A stretch of DNA of 64,000 nucleotides from Sphingobium sp. TCM1 (GTDB taxonomy: Bacteria; Pseudomonadota; Alphaproteobacteria; Sphingomonadales; Sphingomonadaceae): the NCBI RefSeq assembly GCF_001650725.1, contig NZ_LXVX01000005.1, positions 186,001 to 250,000 on the forward strand, read 5' to 3'. Numbering within the stretch: position 1 is the stretch's first letter; every line of letters begins with the position of its first letter. This document shows, piece by piece, positions 17,006-26,093 of the stretch. The position numbers and the translations under genes are program-made. Under the pieces are notes generated by a model. It was given only the letters and a program-made list of their open reading frames with translations, did no database searches and had not been told where the DNA came from.

Positions 17006-17719
17006 ATGACCGACTTCACTTCCAGGAAAGCCCTTGTTCTGGGCGGCAGCCGCGGCATCGGCGCCGCCATCGTCCGCCGCTTCGCCGGCGACGGCGCGCA
17101 GGTCGCCTTCACCTATGCCGGATCGCATGACGCGGCGCAGACCCTCGCGAGCGAAACGGACGCAACCGCCATCCAGTCGGATGCGGCCGACCGCCAGCAG
17201 GTGATCGACGTGGTGGCGGGGCAGGGGCCGCTCGACATATTGGTGGTGAATGCAGGCGCTCTGGTGATGGGCGATCCGCTCACGCTCGACGCCGACGCGG
17301 TCGACCGGATGATCGACATCAATGTCCGCGCGCCCTATCACGCCGCCGTCGAAGCCGCGCGGCGGATGCGCGAAGGCGGGCGCATCATCGTGATCGGCTC
17401 GGTCAATGGCGACCGCATGCCGTTCGAGGGCGGCGCGGCCTACGCCCTCACCAAATCGGCGTTGCAGGGCATGGCCCGCGGCCTCGCACGGGATTTCGGC
17501 GCGCGCGGCATCACCGTCAACATCATCCAGCCCGGCCCGACCAATACCGACATGAACCCGGCCGACGGCCCGATGGCGGACATGATGCACGGCTTCATGG
17601 CGATCAAGCGCCATGCCACGGGCGAGGAGATTGCCGGTCTCGCCGCCTATCTCGCCGGCCCGGAAGCGGGCATCATCACCGGCGCGCTGCACACGATCGA
17701 CGGCGGCTTCGGGGCCTGA
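17006..17719 (+). CDS. Short-chain dehydrogenase/reductase (3-oxoacyl-ACP reductase-like)
   Basis: 237 residues with the classical SDR layout: nucleotide motif GGSRGIG (residues 13-19), NAG at 82-84, catalytic Ser132, Tyr146 and Lys150 (YALTK), and the C-terminal IDGGFGA. The start at 17006 was chosen over an open ATG at 16946 because MTDFTSRKALVLGGSRGIG is the natural N-terminus. NAD(P)-dependent, cytoplasmic; substrate unknown. Probably repressed by the divergent TetR gene. Confidence 0.9.
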   Translation: MTDFTSRKALVLGGSRGIGAAIVRRFAGDGAQVAFTYAGSHDAAQTLASETDATAIQSDAADRQQVIDVVAGQGPLDILVVNAGALVMGDPLTLDADAVDRMIDINVRAPYHAAVEAARRMREGGRIIVIGSVNGDRMPFEGGAAYALTKSALQGMARGLARDFGARGITVNIIQPGPTNTDMNPADGPMADMMHGFMAIKRHATGEEIAGLAAYLAGPEAGIITGALHTIDGGFGA

Positions 17720-17730
17720 ACCGGGCGCAG

Positions 17731-17761
17731 GGAAGGGCGCTCCGATGCAGAGCGCCTTTCC
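17731..17761. terminator. Bidirectional terminator between SDR and amidohydrolase genes
   Basis: The stem GGCGCTC/GAGCGCC with flanking GGAA and TTTCC extensions lies between the two convergent genes, 12 bases after the SDR stop and 9 before the amidohydrolase stop. Pyrimidine runs follow it in both directions. Confidence 0.65.
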
Positions 17762-17769
17762 CCGAACCC

Positions 17770-19125
17770 TCAGTTCTTCTTCAATATGTCCAGCGCCAGC
17801 ACGGTCATGGCCTCGCTTGCCGTGGCGATCACCCTGTCGGCCTGGGGCGCCCAGAAGGGGCTGTGCAGCGAGGGGAGCGAGATCTGCCCGGCCTGCGCCG
17901 CCGCCATCTTGTCCGCCGGCACGCCGCCGACCCAGAAGATGAAGCTCTTGATCGACTTGTCCGCGCGATAGAAGCGGCCGAAATCCTCGCCGCCCATCAC
18001 CGCCGGGGTCTTGACCACGCGGCCTTCGGGGAAATGCGTCTTGAGCAGGCCCGCCATCTGTTCGGCGAATTCGGGCGGATTGTAGGTGGAGGGGGTGAAC
18101 TCGTCCTTCACCGTGACGACCGGCATCCGGTCGTCCGGCACGCCCGCCGCGATCGCCTCCCCGCGCGAGATCCGCTCGATCCCCTTGATGAGCTTCGCGC
18201 GCGTCTCGTCGGAATAGCTGCGTATGGTCAGCAGCAGCTTAGCCTCGTCCGGGATGATATTATGCTTGGCGCCGCCCTGGAAGCTGCCGACCGTGACGAC
18301 GGCGGGGTCTTGCGGTTCCTGCTCGCGGCTGACCAGCGTCTGGAGCGAGGTCACGATCCGCGCGCCTAGCACGATCGGGTCGCGGGTGGTCTGCGGATAG
18401 GCGCCATGGCCGCCCAGCCCCTTCACCACGATGTCGACGCTGTCGACATTGGCCAGCGCATAGCCGGGGGTATAGCCGACAACGCCTGCCTCCAGATTGG
18501 CGGCGTCGTGGAAGGCGATGGCGTGGGTCGGGCGCGGGAAGCGGGTGTAGAGCCCATCCTCCAGCATGTCGCGTGCGCCCTTGCCCACTTCCTCGGCAGG
18601 CTGGAGGATCATGACCAGCGTCCCCTTCCACTGGTCCTTGCGTGCCGCGAGCAGTTTCGCTGTCGCCATGAAGGCAGTCATATGCGTGTCATGGCCGCAG
18701 GCGTGCATCACGCCGGTCTCCACGCCCTCGGGCGTCTTGGTGCGGACCTTGGACGCGAATGAAAGGCCAGTCTGCTCGACCACCGGCAGCCCGTCCATGT
18801 CGGCGCGGATCAGCAGCACCGGGCCAGTGCCGTTCTTCATCATCGCGACCACGCCGGTGCCGCCGACCTTCTCGGTCACGTCATATTTCAGCGCCTTGAG
18901 CCGCTTGGCGAGCTTCGCCGCGGTATTCACTTCCTGCAACGACAGTTCGGGACTGGCGTGCAGGTCGCGATAGAGGGTCATCAGCCCGTCCATGTCCTTG
19001 GCGATCGCCGCGCCGATCTCGCTCTGCGTGGTCGGGGTGGCGGGCGCCTCGGTCGGAGGGGTCTGGGCGGCGGCGATGGACGTGAAGCTGACGGCGGCCA
19101 GAATGGCCGTGAGCGCGTGGCGCAT
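17770..19125 (-). CDS. Exported M20-family amidohydrolase
   Basis: 451 residues with a signal peptide (residues 1-20, ending AAAQ). It belongs to the M20/amidohydrolase group (IAA-Leu-resistant/HipO-like): RDLHASPELSLQE, metal-binding HACGHDTHM, the dimerisation lid domain with GLGGHGAYPQTTRDP, QPAEE carrying the catalytic Glu, and VMGGEDFGRF near the end. Such enzymes hydrolyse N-acyl amino acids or hippurate-like amides. The signal peptide indicates periplasmic action. Monocistronic. Confidence 0.9.
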   Translation of the reverse strand: MRHALTAILAAVSFTSIAAAQTPPTEAPATPTTQSEIGAAIAKDMDGLMTLYRDLHASPELSLQEVNTAAKLAKRLKALKYDVTEKVGGTGVVAMMKNGTGPVLLIRADMDGLPVVEQTGLSFASKVRTKTPEGVETGVMHACGHDTHMTAFMATAKLLAARKDQWKGTLVMILQPAEEVGKGARDMLEDGLYTRFPRPTHAIAFHDAANLEAGVVGYTPGYALANVDSVDIVVKGLGGHGAYPQTTRDPIVLGARIVTSLQTLVSREQEPQDPAVVTVGSFQGGAKHNIIPDEAKLLLTIRSYSDETRAKLIKGIERISRGEAIAAGVPDDRMPVVTVKDEFTPSTYNPPEFAEQMAGLLKTHFPEGRVVKTPAVMGGEDFGRFYRADKSIKSFIFWVGGVPADKMAAAQAGQISLPSLHSPFWAPQADRVIATASEAMTVLALDILKKN

Positions 19126-19217
19126 GTGCGTGAATCTCCCTTGCTGTCCAGAAGCATAGGGTGATTTTGCGCCGGTAAAAGGGGGATTGTGGCCGGGCCG
19201 GCCGTCACCGGCCCGGT

Positions 19218-20291
19218 TCAGTAATAATCGTAGACGCCGGTATAGGGCAGCTGGAAATAGTTGAGTCCGCTTCCGATCACCCGGCCCAGCCGCGACCGGC
19301 TGTTCTTGAAGAACAGTTCCTTGATGTTGAGCGCCACGCCGAAGAAGATGTCGCGCTTGGGCCTGATCCCGGCGGCGCGGTCGGCCGCGAAGAAGTTTTT
19401 GCCGCGATAGCCGGCCTGCAACTCCACGAAGCGCAATGGGCTGGTCTTCAGCTTCCGGAAGCCGGCCAGTTCCAGCGACAACAGGAAATGCTGCTGCTCA
19501 TAATGGCGCTTGCCCTTGAAGCTGTAGACCTCCGAATTGGGCCTCACCAACAGCCGGAAGTCGAGCTTTTCCTCCAGCCCCGGCACGCTGTGGCGCAAAA
19601 CCGAGAAAGCGGCGCCCGCGGTGTTGAACACGATGTCCTGATAGGAAAAGCCGCTGTCGCTCTTATGCCCGTCCCATATCTCGCCATAAAGTTGCAGGCC
19701 GGTGGACAGGATCGCGGCGGGCAGGGCCGCGGCCGCCCGGTCGCCGGTCTTGCGGGCGATGCGCGCGCCCAGGAATTCGGCGAACAGATAGGCGTTGAAG
19801 GCGTGGGTCAGCTTGTCGATGCCCAGATTGTTGGTGTTCCGCCCGAACCAGCCTTCGTCCTTGAAATGGAAGGACTCGGTGTCGTCGGTCCAATAGGCCT
19901 GGGTCGCGGTGATATAGGCGAACAGGCCCAGCGTTTCCCATTTGGCGGCGCCGATGCGGCCGCCGAGCGAGCGATAGCGGTCCGGGTCCGTCGCCGGTTC
20001 GTCCGTATCGACCGGCGGTCCCGCGATCGGCGCCACGGCGGATGCAGCGTCCTGCGCCGGTGTGAGTTCCGCAAGGTCGAAGGAGCCGGCCGACGCGGCC
20101 GCTAACCGGATCGGCGCATCGCCGCTGTCCGCGTTGGCCATGACGGAAATCGCGTCGAGCGTCTCCGTCGTCGGGCCCGCGCCCTCATTGGCCCGCGCTG
20201 CCACGGACATGGCGGCGATCAGCGCCATGCCTGACGCACATCGCCCTATGCGCCCAAGGCTAGTCTCCATTCCCACAATCTTGTCCCCCAT
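19218..20291 (-). CDS. DUF2279/YfiM-like exported membrane protein
   Basis: 357 residues from 20291; a second start (METSLGRIG) at about 20270 is equally possible. A signal-like hydrophobic segment precedes an Ala/Asp/Pro-rich stretch to about residue 105. The conserved part resembles the YfiM/DUF2279 family: AKWETLGLFAYITATQAYW, GIDKLTHAFNAYLFAEFLG, LYGEIWDGHKSDSGFSYQDIVFN. The C-terminus is rich in alternating aromatic residues and ends VYDYY, as if a short outer-membrane beta region follows. Role unknown. Confidence 0.75.
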   Translation of the reverse strand: MGDKIVGMETSLGRIGRCASGMALIAAMSVAARANEGAGPTTETLDAISVMANADSGDAPIRLAAASAGSFDLAELTPAQDAASAVAPIAGPPVDTDEPATDPDRYRSLGGRIGAAKWETLGLFAYITATQAYWTDDTESFHFKDEGWFGRNTNNLGIDKLTHAFNAYLFAEFLGARIARKTGDRAAAALPAAILSTGLQLYGEIWDGHKSDSGFSYQDIVFNTAGAAFSVLRHSVPGLEEKLDFRLLVRPNSEVYSFKGKRHYEQQHFLLSLELAGFRKLKTSPLRFVELQAGYRGKNFFAADRAAGIRPKRDIFFGVALNIKELFFKNSRSRLGRVIGSGLNYFQLPYTGVYDYY

Positions 20292-20450
20292 TCAACGACG
20301 GAGCGACCTTCTGTTATGGGGCGATGATAACCCAAATTCCTTATATTACAATTCGATGAAACTGCGCCCTGTCGACCGCTGCGCCTCGCTTCGGCGCGCG
20401 GCGCGCGCATGGGGTGCCGGCCCGCCCGGCAAGGACGGGCCGAACCGGGC

Positions 20451-21959
20451 CTAGCGCGCGGTGATGAACGTCCGGATGTCCGCGCTCAGCTTGCGCAGGT
20501 CGTCGGGGCGGACATACATCATGTGGCCGGCGTCATAATAATGATACTGGATACGCGACGCGTCGAAGCCGGTGCGGCTCATCGCATATTCCGCGCCGAA
20601 GAAGGGCGTGGCGAAATCATACCAGCCCTGGCCGACAAAGACCTTGAGGCCGCTATTTTCCCGCAGCGCCTTGCCCAGATAGGGCGCGACACTGGCATAG
20701 ACTTCGCCGTCGCGCCCGCGCTGGCCCTGCAATTTCCAGTCCCAGCCGCTGACCCCGCCGATCGTCACATAGGACCGGTCGGTGCGATATTTCAGCGTGT
20801 CGCGGGCATAGCTGTTCATCGCCGCGGTATAGGCGCCGTCGATTGCGGTGAAGCTGGGGTCATTGTCCGGCTCCTCGCCGGCGCGGTCATAATCCTTGCC
20901 GGTATAGCGGGTGTCGAGCCGGCCTATGCTCACCCCCCGGTCGCGCAACAGCTCCTTGTAGAAGCGGCCCGGCGACACGCGCAGGTCGGCATTGTCGACG
21001 AACGGTTCGGACAGGCCGGTCAGCCGAGCCAGTTCCGCGCGGACGCTGGCGCGTTCCCCGGCGGGCAGCTGGTTGCCCTTGAGCAGCGCCGCGGCATAGG
21101 GGCCGATCGCGAAGGCGCGCGCCTGCTGCGCGGCTTCGGCCACCGTCGCGGGCGGATTGCCCATCTTCCTGTGATACCAGGCGGTCGTCGCCATCGAGGG
21201 CAGGTTGATGATATAGGGCATCTCGTTGCCCTGCACCTCGGCCGTGGCGCCGAAGTCGAGGATGGTCGAGATCAGGATGATGCCGTTCACCGTGACGTCG
21301 TTGTAGCTGCCCTCCAGTTCATTGATCAGCGCCACCGACCGGGTCGTGCCATAGCTTTCGCCGCCGATATATTTGGGCGACGACCAGCGGCCATTGTCGT
21401 TCAGCCACAGCCGGATAAACTCCGCGATCGACTTGGCGTCGGCCGACACGCCCCAGTAATCCTTGGGGTCTTTCTTGCCGATGGCGTGGGAAAAGCCGGT
21501 GCCGACCGGGTCGATGAAGACGAGATCGGTGACGTCCAGCAGCGATTCGGCATTGTCGACCAGCGGATAGGGCGGCGCGCCGTCATCCTGCGCGTCGGGC
21601 AGCACGACCCGCTTGGGGCCGAAGGCGCCCATGTGCAGCCACAGCGATCCTGATCCCGGACCGCCATTGTAAAGGAAGGTGATCGGGCGCGTCTTGTCGC
21701 CGCCATCCTTGACATAGGAGGTGGCGTAGATCGCCGCGAGCGGCTTGCCGTCCTTGTCCTTGAGGTAGGTTTCGCCGGTCGTCGCGGTGTAGCTGATCGC
21801 CTTGCCGCCGAACACACCCTTGTGCTTCGTGACGGAAACATTGGGCGCAGGGACGGTGCTCTCAGCAGCTTCGTCCTTCTTCCCGGCCTCGTCCTGGGCC
21901 TGGGCGGTGGTGGCGGAAAGGGCCAGCGCCAGGACGGCGAGGCTGGTGGTGAAACGCAT
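20451..21959 (-). CDS. S10-family serine carboxypeptidase-like protein, exported
   Basis: 502 residues with a signal peptide ending AQAQ at residue 22. The S10 hallmarks are present: NGGPGSGS at 98-105 (oxyanion region), the nucleophile Ser202 in GGESYGTTR, a late Asp in VFVGQGWYDFATP, and the catalytic His in YYDAGHMMYV. Bacterial S10 proteins of this type are common in sphingomonads and xanthomonads and are presumed periplasmic peptidases trimming C-terminal residues. Monocistronic; a long repeat-containing gap lies upstream. Confidence 0.92.
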   Translation of the reverse strand: MRFTTSLAVLALALSATTAQAQDEAGKKDEAAESTVPAPNVSVTKHKGVFGGKAISYTATTGETYLKDKDGKPLAAIYATSYVKDGGDKTRPITFLYNGGPGSGSLWLHMGAFGPKRVVLPDAQDDGAPPYPLVDNAESLLDVTDLVFIDPVGTGFSHAIGKKDPKDYWGVSADAKSIAEFIRLWLNDNGRWSSPKYIGGESYGTTRSVALINELEGSYNDVTVNGIILISTILDFGATAEVQGNEMPYIINLPSMATTAWYHRKMGNPPATVAEAAQQARAFAIGPYAAALLKGNQLPAGERASVRAELARLTGLSEPFVDNADLRVSPGRFYKELLRDRGVSIGRLDTRYTGKDYDRAGEEPDNDPSFTAIDGAYTAAMNSYARDTLKYRTDRSYVTIGGVSGWDWKLQGQRGRDGEVYASVAPYLGKALRENSGLKVFVGQGWYDFATPFFGAEYAMSRTGFDASRIQYHYYDAGHMMYVRPDDLRKLSADIRTFITAR

Positions 21960-22300
21960 GGCAGTCCCCTTGTTTTACATTTGTCGGACTAGCGGACGGA
22001 GGGAGCGGTGGAAAGAGGGCGCGCGCCACTGAAGCGACAGGGGCGATTTCACGCCGTTGTCGGCGTTTCCGGCCCAAGCACCCCCGAAGCCTCCGCGACC
22101 CGCGCCCAAAGTGCTTTCGCTGCAACCGGTGCGCGCCTGCACCGCGTTTCTTTTGGCGCAAAGGAAAACGGTCGGTGCAAGGCTGTGAACGACGGATCGG
22201 TTCCATCCCGCAGGATGGATCGGGGATAATCCCACCAGGAAAAATAGTTGTGGATGCGGTGCGGCCGGGCAGGGTGGGTAGCGTAACGGCCGCTCTCCAT
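21960..22300. other. Non-coding stretch upstream of the S10 peptidase gene
   Basis: No frame here has a credible start, ribosome site or protein-like composition. It should hold the promoter of the leftward peptidase gene. The only structure I can point to is a short perfect hairpin, CCATCC-CGCA-GGATGG, near 22206-22221. I see no tRNA-like or terminator-like fold. Two palindromic repeats follow it. Confidence 0.5.
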
Positions 22301-22412
22301 CGTCATGCCCGCGAAGGCGGGGATCCATCTCCGCAGTGCCGTGCTGGACGCACGGCCAGGAGATGGGTTCCCGCTTTGGCCTGCGGCCGCCCTTCGGGTC
22401 GCGGGAATGACG
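22301..22412. repeat. CGTCATnCCCGC palindromic repeat, copy 1
   Basis: About 112 bases starting CGTCATGCCCGCGAAGGCGG and ending CGCGGGAATGACG, so the ends are inverted copies of each other. The interior contains ATCCATCTCC near the left and GGAGATGGGTTCCCGC on the right. The same plan occurs at 46105-46195 (inside murD) and 61837-61926 (before gcvPA). This copy is longer through an extra GC-rich segment near its right arm. Confidence 0.82.
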
Positions 22413-22505
22413 AAATGGGTGACGGTAATGCGGGATGACCGCTTTCGAGCGACGTCGCGCCGCGCTTAACAGTCTGCTTCTGGCCGCTCGCAGCCATTTC
22501 TCATC

Positions 22506-22592
22506 CGTCATGCCGGGCTTGGCCCCGCATCCCGCTTCCGTTCGGAACATGCGCGAAGAAAAGCGCTACCCCGGATCGGGTCCAGGGTGACG
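22506..22592. repeat. Second palindromic repeat (CGTCATGCCGGGCTT...AGGGTGACG)
   Basis: About 87 bases with imperfect inverted ends CGTCATGCCGGGCTTGGCCC and GGATCGGGTCCAGGGTGACG. It is related in style to, but distinct from, the CGTCATnCCCGC family 94 bases to its left. It lies 20 bases past the bdhA stop codon and could fold as a hairpin in that transcript's tail. Confidence 0.6.
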
Positions 22593-22611
22593 CAAGCGTC
22601 GAAGCAGGTTC

Positions 22612-23403
22612 CTACTGCGCCGTCCAGCCGCCGTCGATCGAAAGGTTCGCGCCCGTGACCTGCGCCGCCGCGTCGCTGCACAGATAGAGCGCCGTCGCTG
22701 CCACCTGCTCCGCCGTCACGAACTGCTTGGTCGGCTGGCCCGCCAGCAGCACGTCATTGATTACCTGCTCGCGCGTCAGCCCGCGCGCCTTCATCGTGTC
22801 GGGGATCTGGTTTTCCACCAGCGGGGTCCAGACATAGCCGGGCGAGATGCAGTTGGCGGTGATGCCGAAGGTCGCGACTTCCAGCGCCACCGTCTTGGTG
22901 AAACCGGCCAGGCCATGTTTGGCGGTCACATAGGCACTCTTGAAGGGGGAGGCGGTCAGCGAGTGGGCTGATGCGGTCTGGATGATCCGCCCCCACTTTT
23001 GCGCCTTCATGTGCGGGATGGCCAGCCGGGTGGTGTGGAAGGCGGCGTTCAGGTTCAGCGCGATGATGAGATCCCATTTGTCGAGCGGGAAATCCTCGAC
23101 CGGGGCGACATGCTGCATCCCGGCATTGTTGATGAGGATGTCGACGCCGCCGAACGCATCGGCCGCTTCCTTCATCATCGCCTCGATCTGGTCGACTTTC
23201 GTCAGGTCGTGCCCCGAATAGAGCGCCTTGGCGCCCGACAGCGCCTCAAGGCCGACGCGTTCCTGCTCGATCGCGGCGGCATCGCCGAAGCCGTTGATGA
23301 CGACATTGGCGCCTTCCCCGGCCAACGCCTTGGCATAGGCCAGCCCGATGCCCGATGTGGACCCGGTGATGAGGGCGGTCTTGCCGGCCAGGGATTTGCT
23401 CAT
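22612..23403 (-). CDS. bdhA: 3-hydroxybutyrate dehydrogenase
   Basis: 263-residue SDR that oxidises D-3-hydroxybutyrate to acetoacetate with NAD, a step in using polyhydroxybutyrate. Nucleotide motif GSTSGIG (14-20), NNAG at 92-95, Ser145, Tyr158 and Lys162, and C-terminus SIDGGWTAQ typical of this enzyme. The open frame extends upstream into the patatin gene, but the ATG at 23403 overlaps that gene's stop as ATGA, fixing the start. The patatin/DUF3734 partner upstream supports a lipid/PHB role. Confidence 0.92.
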   Translation of the reverse strand: MSKSLAGKTALITGSTSGIGLAYAKALAGEGANVVINGFGDAAAIEQERVGLEALSGAKALYSGHDLTKVDQIEAMMKEAADAFGGVDILINNAGMQHVAPVEDFPLDKWDLIIALNLNAAFHTTRLAIPHMKAQKWGRIIQTASAHSLTASPFKSAYVTAKHGLAGFTKTVALEVATFGITANCISPGYVWTPLVENQIPDTMKARGLTREQVINDVLLAGQPTKQFVTAEQVAATALYLCSDAAAQVTGANLSIDGGWTAQ

Positions 23404-24593
23404 GCCTGTTTCTCCTTGAGGTGATCGGGGGCGTCCAGATCGAAGCTGGAACTCTTGCCGTTCAGGATGTTGCGGGCGATCAGGTCGCCCTTGTGCATGA
23501 CTTCCTCCACTGCCTCGCGACCCTGGCTCCAATGGTCGAGCATGGTCGAGCGGGAGAATTCGAAATCCTTGGCGCCGCTTTCCCAGTTGCGCGACCGGTA
23601 GATGAGGTGGACGATGTTGACCGATCCCTGGTCCAGGCACTGGCGCAGCGCCTGCGCCTGCGCGCTGTCCTGCAATTCGGGCGGCAGCTTGTCGAGCAGC
23701 GCCTTGATCGCGCCATGCTCGCGGCGCAGGCGCAGATACTGGTCCGTCACCTGGCGGGTGCGGCTGCTATACTGGATGTCCTTCATGCGCGAATAGACAT
23801 CGGTCATCTGCTGCGGCATCGGCCCTTCGGCGGGGAAGAGGTCGACCTGGAACACCAGCATGTCCTCGGTCTGGTGGTTCAGCACATGGGCGAGCGGGGT
23901 GTTGGACACGATGCCGCCATCCCAATACCAGCGCCCGTCGATCTCGACCGGCGACAGGCCGGGGGGCAGGGCGCCCGACGCCATGATGTGGCGCGCGTCG
24001 ATCCGCGTGTTGCCGCCGGGGCCGCGCGTGTCCCAATAGGCGAAATTGCCCGATTCCACGTCGACCGCGCCGACCGAGAGGCGCACCGGCCCTTCGTTCA
24101 GCAGATCCCAGTCGATGCAGGCGTCGAGCGTCTCCTTGAGCGGGCTGCTGTCGTAGAAGCTGATCGCTCCCGGCGTCCCTGCGGGCATCAGCGGCGCGGG
24201 CCAGAGCCGGGGGCGGAACATGCCCGGCACGCCGAAGGTCGCGACCGTGCCCGCCGCCGTCAGGTGCGCCGCCTCTCGGATATGGTCGATTTCCGGCAGG
24301 ATGACGTTGGGCATCCCGCCCGATACGGTGTACCAGAATTTCTTGAGCCGGCTGATCCGGCGGTGCGGCGGGTTGCCGGCGATGATCGCGGCGTTGACCG
24401 CGCCGATCGAGATGCCCGCGACCCAGCTGACGTCCACCCCCAGCTCGTCCAGCCGCTCATAGACGCCCGACTGGAAGGAGCCGAGCGCGCCGCCGCCCTG
24501 GAGCAGCAGCGCGATTTCGCGGGGGAGGGGGAGCGGCGTCCTGGCGCGGCGCAGGGGCTTGGCTTCGGCGTGTTGGGGTTCGATATCTGCCAT
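23400..24593 (-). CDS. Patatin-like phospholipase with DUF3734-type C-terminus
   Basis: 397 residues from MADIEPQHAEAK; an open extension to 24626 would add 11 residues. Patatin features: the glycine-rich oxyanion loop LLQGGGALGSFQSGVYE (31-46), the nucleophile Ser62 in GISIG, and the catalytic Asp in WDGGIVSNTP. After about residue 290 comes a helical DUF3734-type region (SRTRQVTDQYLRLRREHG to FEFSRSTMLDHWSQG). Proteins of this arrangement are regularly paired with 3-hydroxybutyrate dehydrogenase, as here (4-base overlap), which suggests action on lipids or PHB-derived esters. Confidence 0.9.
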   Translation of the reverse strand: MADIEPQHAEAKPLRRARTPLPLPREIALLLQGGGALGSFQSGVYERLDELGVDVSWVAGISIGAVNAAIIAGNPPHRRISRLKKFWYTVSGGMPNVILPEIDHIREAAHLTAAGTVATFGVPGMFRPRLWPAPLMPAGTPGAISFYDSSPLKETLDACIDWDLLNEGPVRLSVGAVDVESGNFAYWDTRGPGGNTRIDARHIMASGALPPGLSPVEIDGRWYWDGGIVSNTPLAHVLNHQTEDMLVFQVDLFPAEGPMPQQMTDVYSRMKDIQYSSRTRQVTDQYLRLRREHGAIKALLDKLPPELQDSAQAQALRQCLDQGSVNIVHLIYRSRNWESGAKDFEFSRSTMLDHWSQGREAVEEVMHKGDLIARNILNGKSSSFDLDAPDHLKEKQA

Positions 24594-24737
24594 GTCGCAC
24601 TGCAATATAAGCTTTGATCGCGCCAATCCAACTTAATGTCGCGCAAGAAATCACGATCCGTCGCAACCTCGTCGCCTTCGGACGGTTTCCCGTTCCGATG
24701 GAATGGCGTAGGCACAACGCCGGAAAGGGAGGGCGCG

Positions 24738-25616
24738 ATGCGGCTCGACGACGAACAGGAAAGCAGCCATTTCGAGGTGCAGGAGGGGCGCGGCGGCGGC
24801 CTGGGTGGCGGTCTGGGCGGTGGCCTGGGCATGTTGCTGCCCCTGATCGGCAGCCGCTTCGGCTGCGGCGGGATCGTCATCGTGCTGGTCATCATGGTGG
24901 TGATGGGGGTGAACCCGCTCAGCCTGATTGGCGGCGGGGGCGGCGGGCAGCCGGTGCAGACGGAGCGCCCGGCAACCGGCGAACTGAGCGACGTGCAGCG
25001 CACCTCGCTCAAGGTGCTGGGATCGACCGAGCGGCGCTGGGCCGACATCTTCCGGGCGGAGGGACAGCAATATCCGCCGCCGACCCTCGTCTTCTACAGC
25101 CAGAACGGCCAGTCGGGTTGCGGCGCGGCGCAATCGGCGATGGGGCCTTTCTACTGCCCGGCCGACCAGCGCATCTATCTCGACACCGATTTCTTCAACG
25201 AGATGGAAAGCCGCTTCAACGCGCCCGGCGACTTCCCGATCGGCTATATCATCGCGCATGAGGTCGGCCATCATATCCAGACCGTCACTGGCGAGGCCGA
25301 TCGCATCCGCAAGGCGCAGCAGCGCGTGTCGGAGGCCGAGGGCAACGCCCTCCAGGTGAAGATGGAGTTGCAGGCCGACTGCTATGCCGGTGTATGGGCG
25401 GCGCGCGACACCAATCTGATGGAGGCGGGCGACCTGGAGGAAGGGATGCGCGCGGCCGAGGCGATCGGCGACGACACGTTGCAGAAGGCGGCCGGCCGCC
25501 GTCCGGTGCCCGAAAGCTTCACCCATGGCACCAGCGCCGATCGGATGGCCTGGCTGCGCAAGGGTCTGTCGACCGGCGATCCGGCCCAGTGCGACACGTT
25601 CAAGGGAGCGATCTGA
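24738..25616 (+). CDS. YpfJ-family neutral zinc metallopeptidase
   Basis: 292 residues beginning at the ATG preceded by GGAGGG. A Gly-rich segment (GGGLGGGLGGGLGM) leads into one membrane helix at about 45-65 (GIVIVLVIMVVMGV), so the bulk is exposed across the membrane. The zinc motif HEVGHHIQ is at about 173-180, with the third-ligand region ELQADCYAGVWA downstream. The C-terminal FTHGTSADRMAWLRKGL is conserved in the family. Substrate unknown. Divergent from the patatin gene. Confidence 0.9.
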   Translation: MRLDDEQESSHFEVQEGRGGGLGGGLGGGLGMLLPLIGSRFGCGGIVIVLVIMVVMGVNPLSLIGGGGGGQPVQTERPATGELSDVQRTSLKVLGSTERRWADIFRAEGQQYPPPTLVFYSQNGQSGCGAAQSAMGPFYCPADQRIYLDTDFFNEMESRFNAPGDFPIGYIIAHEVGHHIQTVTGEADRIRKAQQRVSEAEGNALQVKMELQADCYAGVWAARDTNLMEAGDLEEGMRAAEAIGDDTLQKAAGRRPVPESFTHGTSADRMAWLRKGLSTGDPAQCDTFKGAI

Positions 25617-25670
25617 CGACCGGGCAAGGGTGCGATCTTGCGCTCCGGCAAGGGCGCGGTCCGGCCGCGG

Positions 25671-26000
25671 TCATTCCCCGTTGGGCGTTCCCGCCATGTC
25701 GGGGTCCGGTTCGGTAATGCCGCCCGGCGGCACCGGCGGGGCTTCCTGAAGCCCCTCTCCGGCCAGCATGGGCTGGCCCGCGCCCGCGATCGGCTGGCCG
25801 AAGACCGCAGGGTCGCTGGCCACCGCCGGCGCGCTGGGGGCTGCGACGGGCGGAGCGACCGGCACGGGGACGGGCGGGGGCGGCGGCGCAACCTGTTCCG
25901 CCTGCGGCGCGGGCGCAGGGGTCGGCAGGAAATTCTGCACGGCCAGCACGATCAGCGGCGCGGCGATCAGCGTGGCGATGGCAAAGTTGCGATACAGCAT
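25671..26000 (-). CDS. Small single-pass membrane protein with Pro-rich tail
   Basis: 109 residues from the ATG at 26000 (an open extension to 26036 adds 12 basic residues). One N-terminal membrane helix (NFAIATLIAAPLIVLAVQNFL) is followed by a Pro/Ala/Val-rich, low-complexity tail ending with acidic residues. I do not recognise it. It lies downstream of the NepR-like gene on the same strand, in the place where ecfG would be expected in many genomes, but it bears no sigma-factor features. Confidence 0.55.
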   Translation of the reverse strand: MLYRNFAIATLIAAPLIVLAVQNFLPTPAPAPQAEQVAPPPPPVPVPVAPPVAAPSAPAVASDPAVFGQPIAGAGQPMLAGEGLQEAPPVPPGGITEPDPDMAGTPNGE

Positions 26001-26093
26001 CGGACGAAAGACTTTCCTGCGACGATTTTGCCGCAAAGTCTCGCACGAAGCGGTAAAGAAAGCCTTGCTGGCGAGCCGCCAGCAACTGCCCGG

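Noticed and set aside
20419..20441. GGCCCG/CGGGCC hairpin after the S10 peptidase gene
   Set aside because: The stem is good but no T-run follows on the minus strand, so I could not support a terminator call.
22008..22229. 73-codon plus frame in the gap upstream of the S10 peptidase
   Set aside because: No ribosome site, no protein-like composition, and it overlaps short inverted repeats; more likely non-coding.
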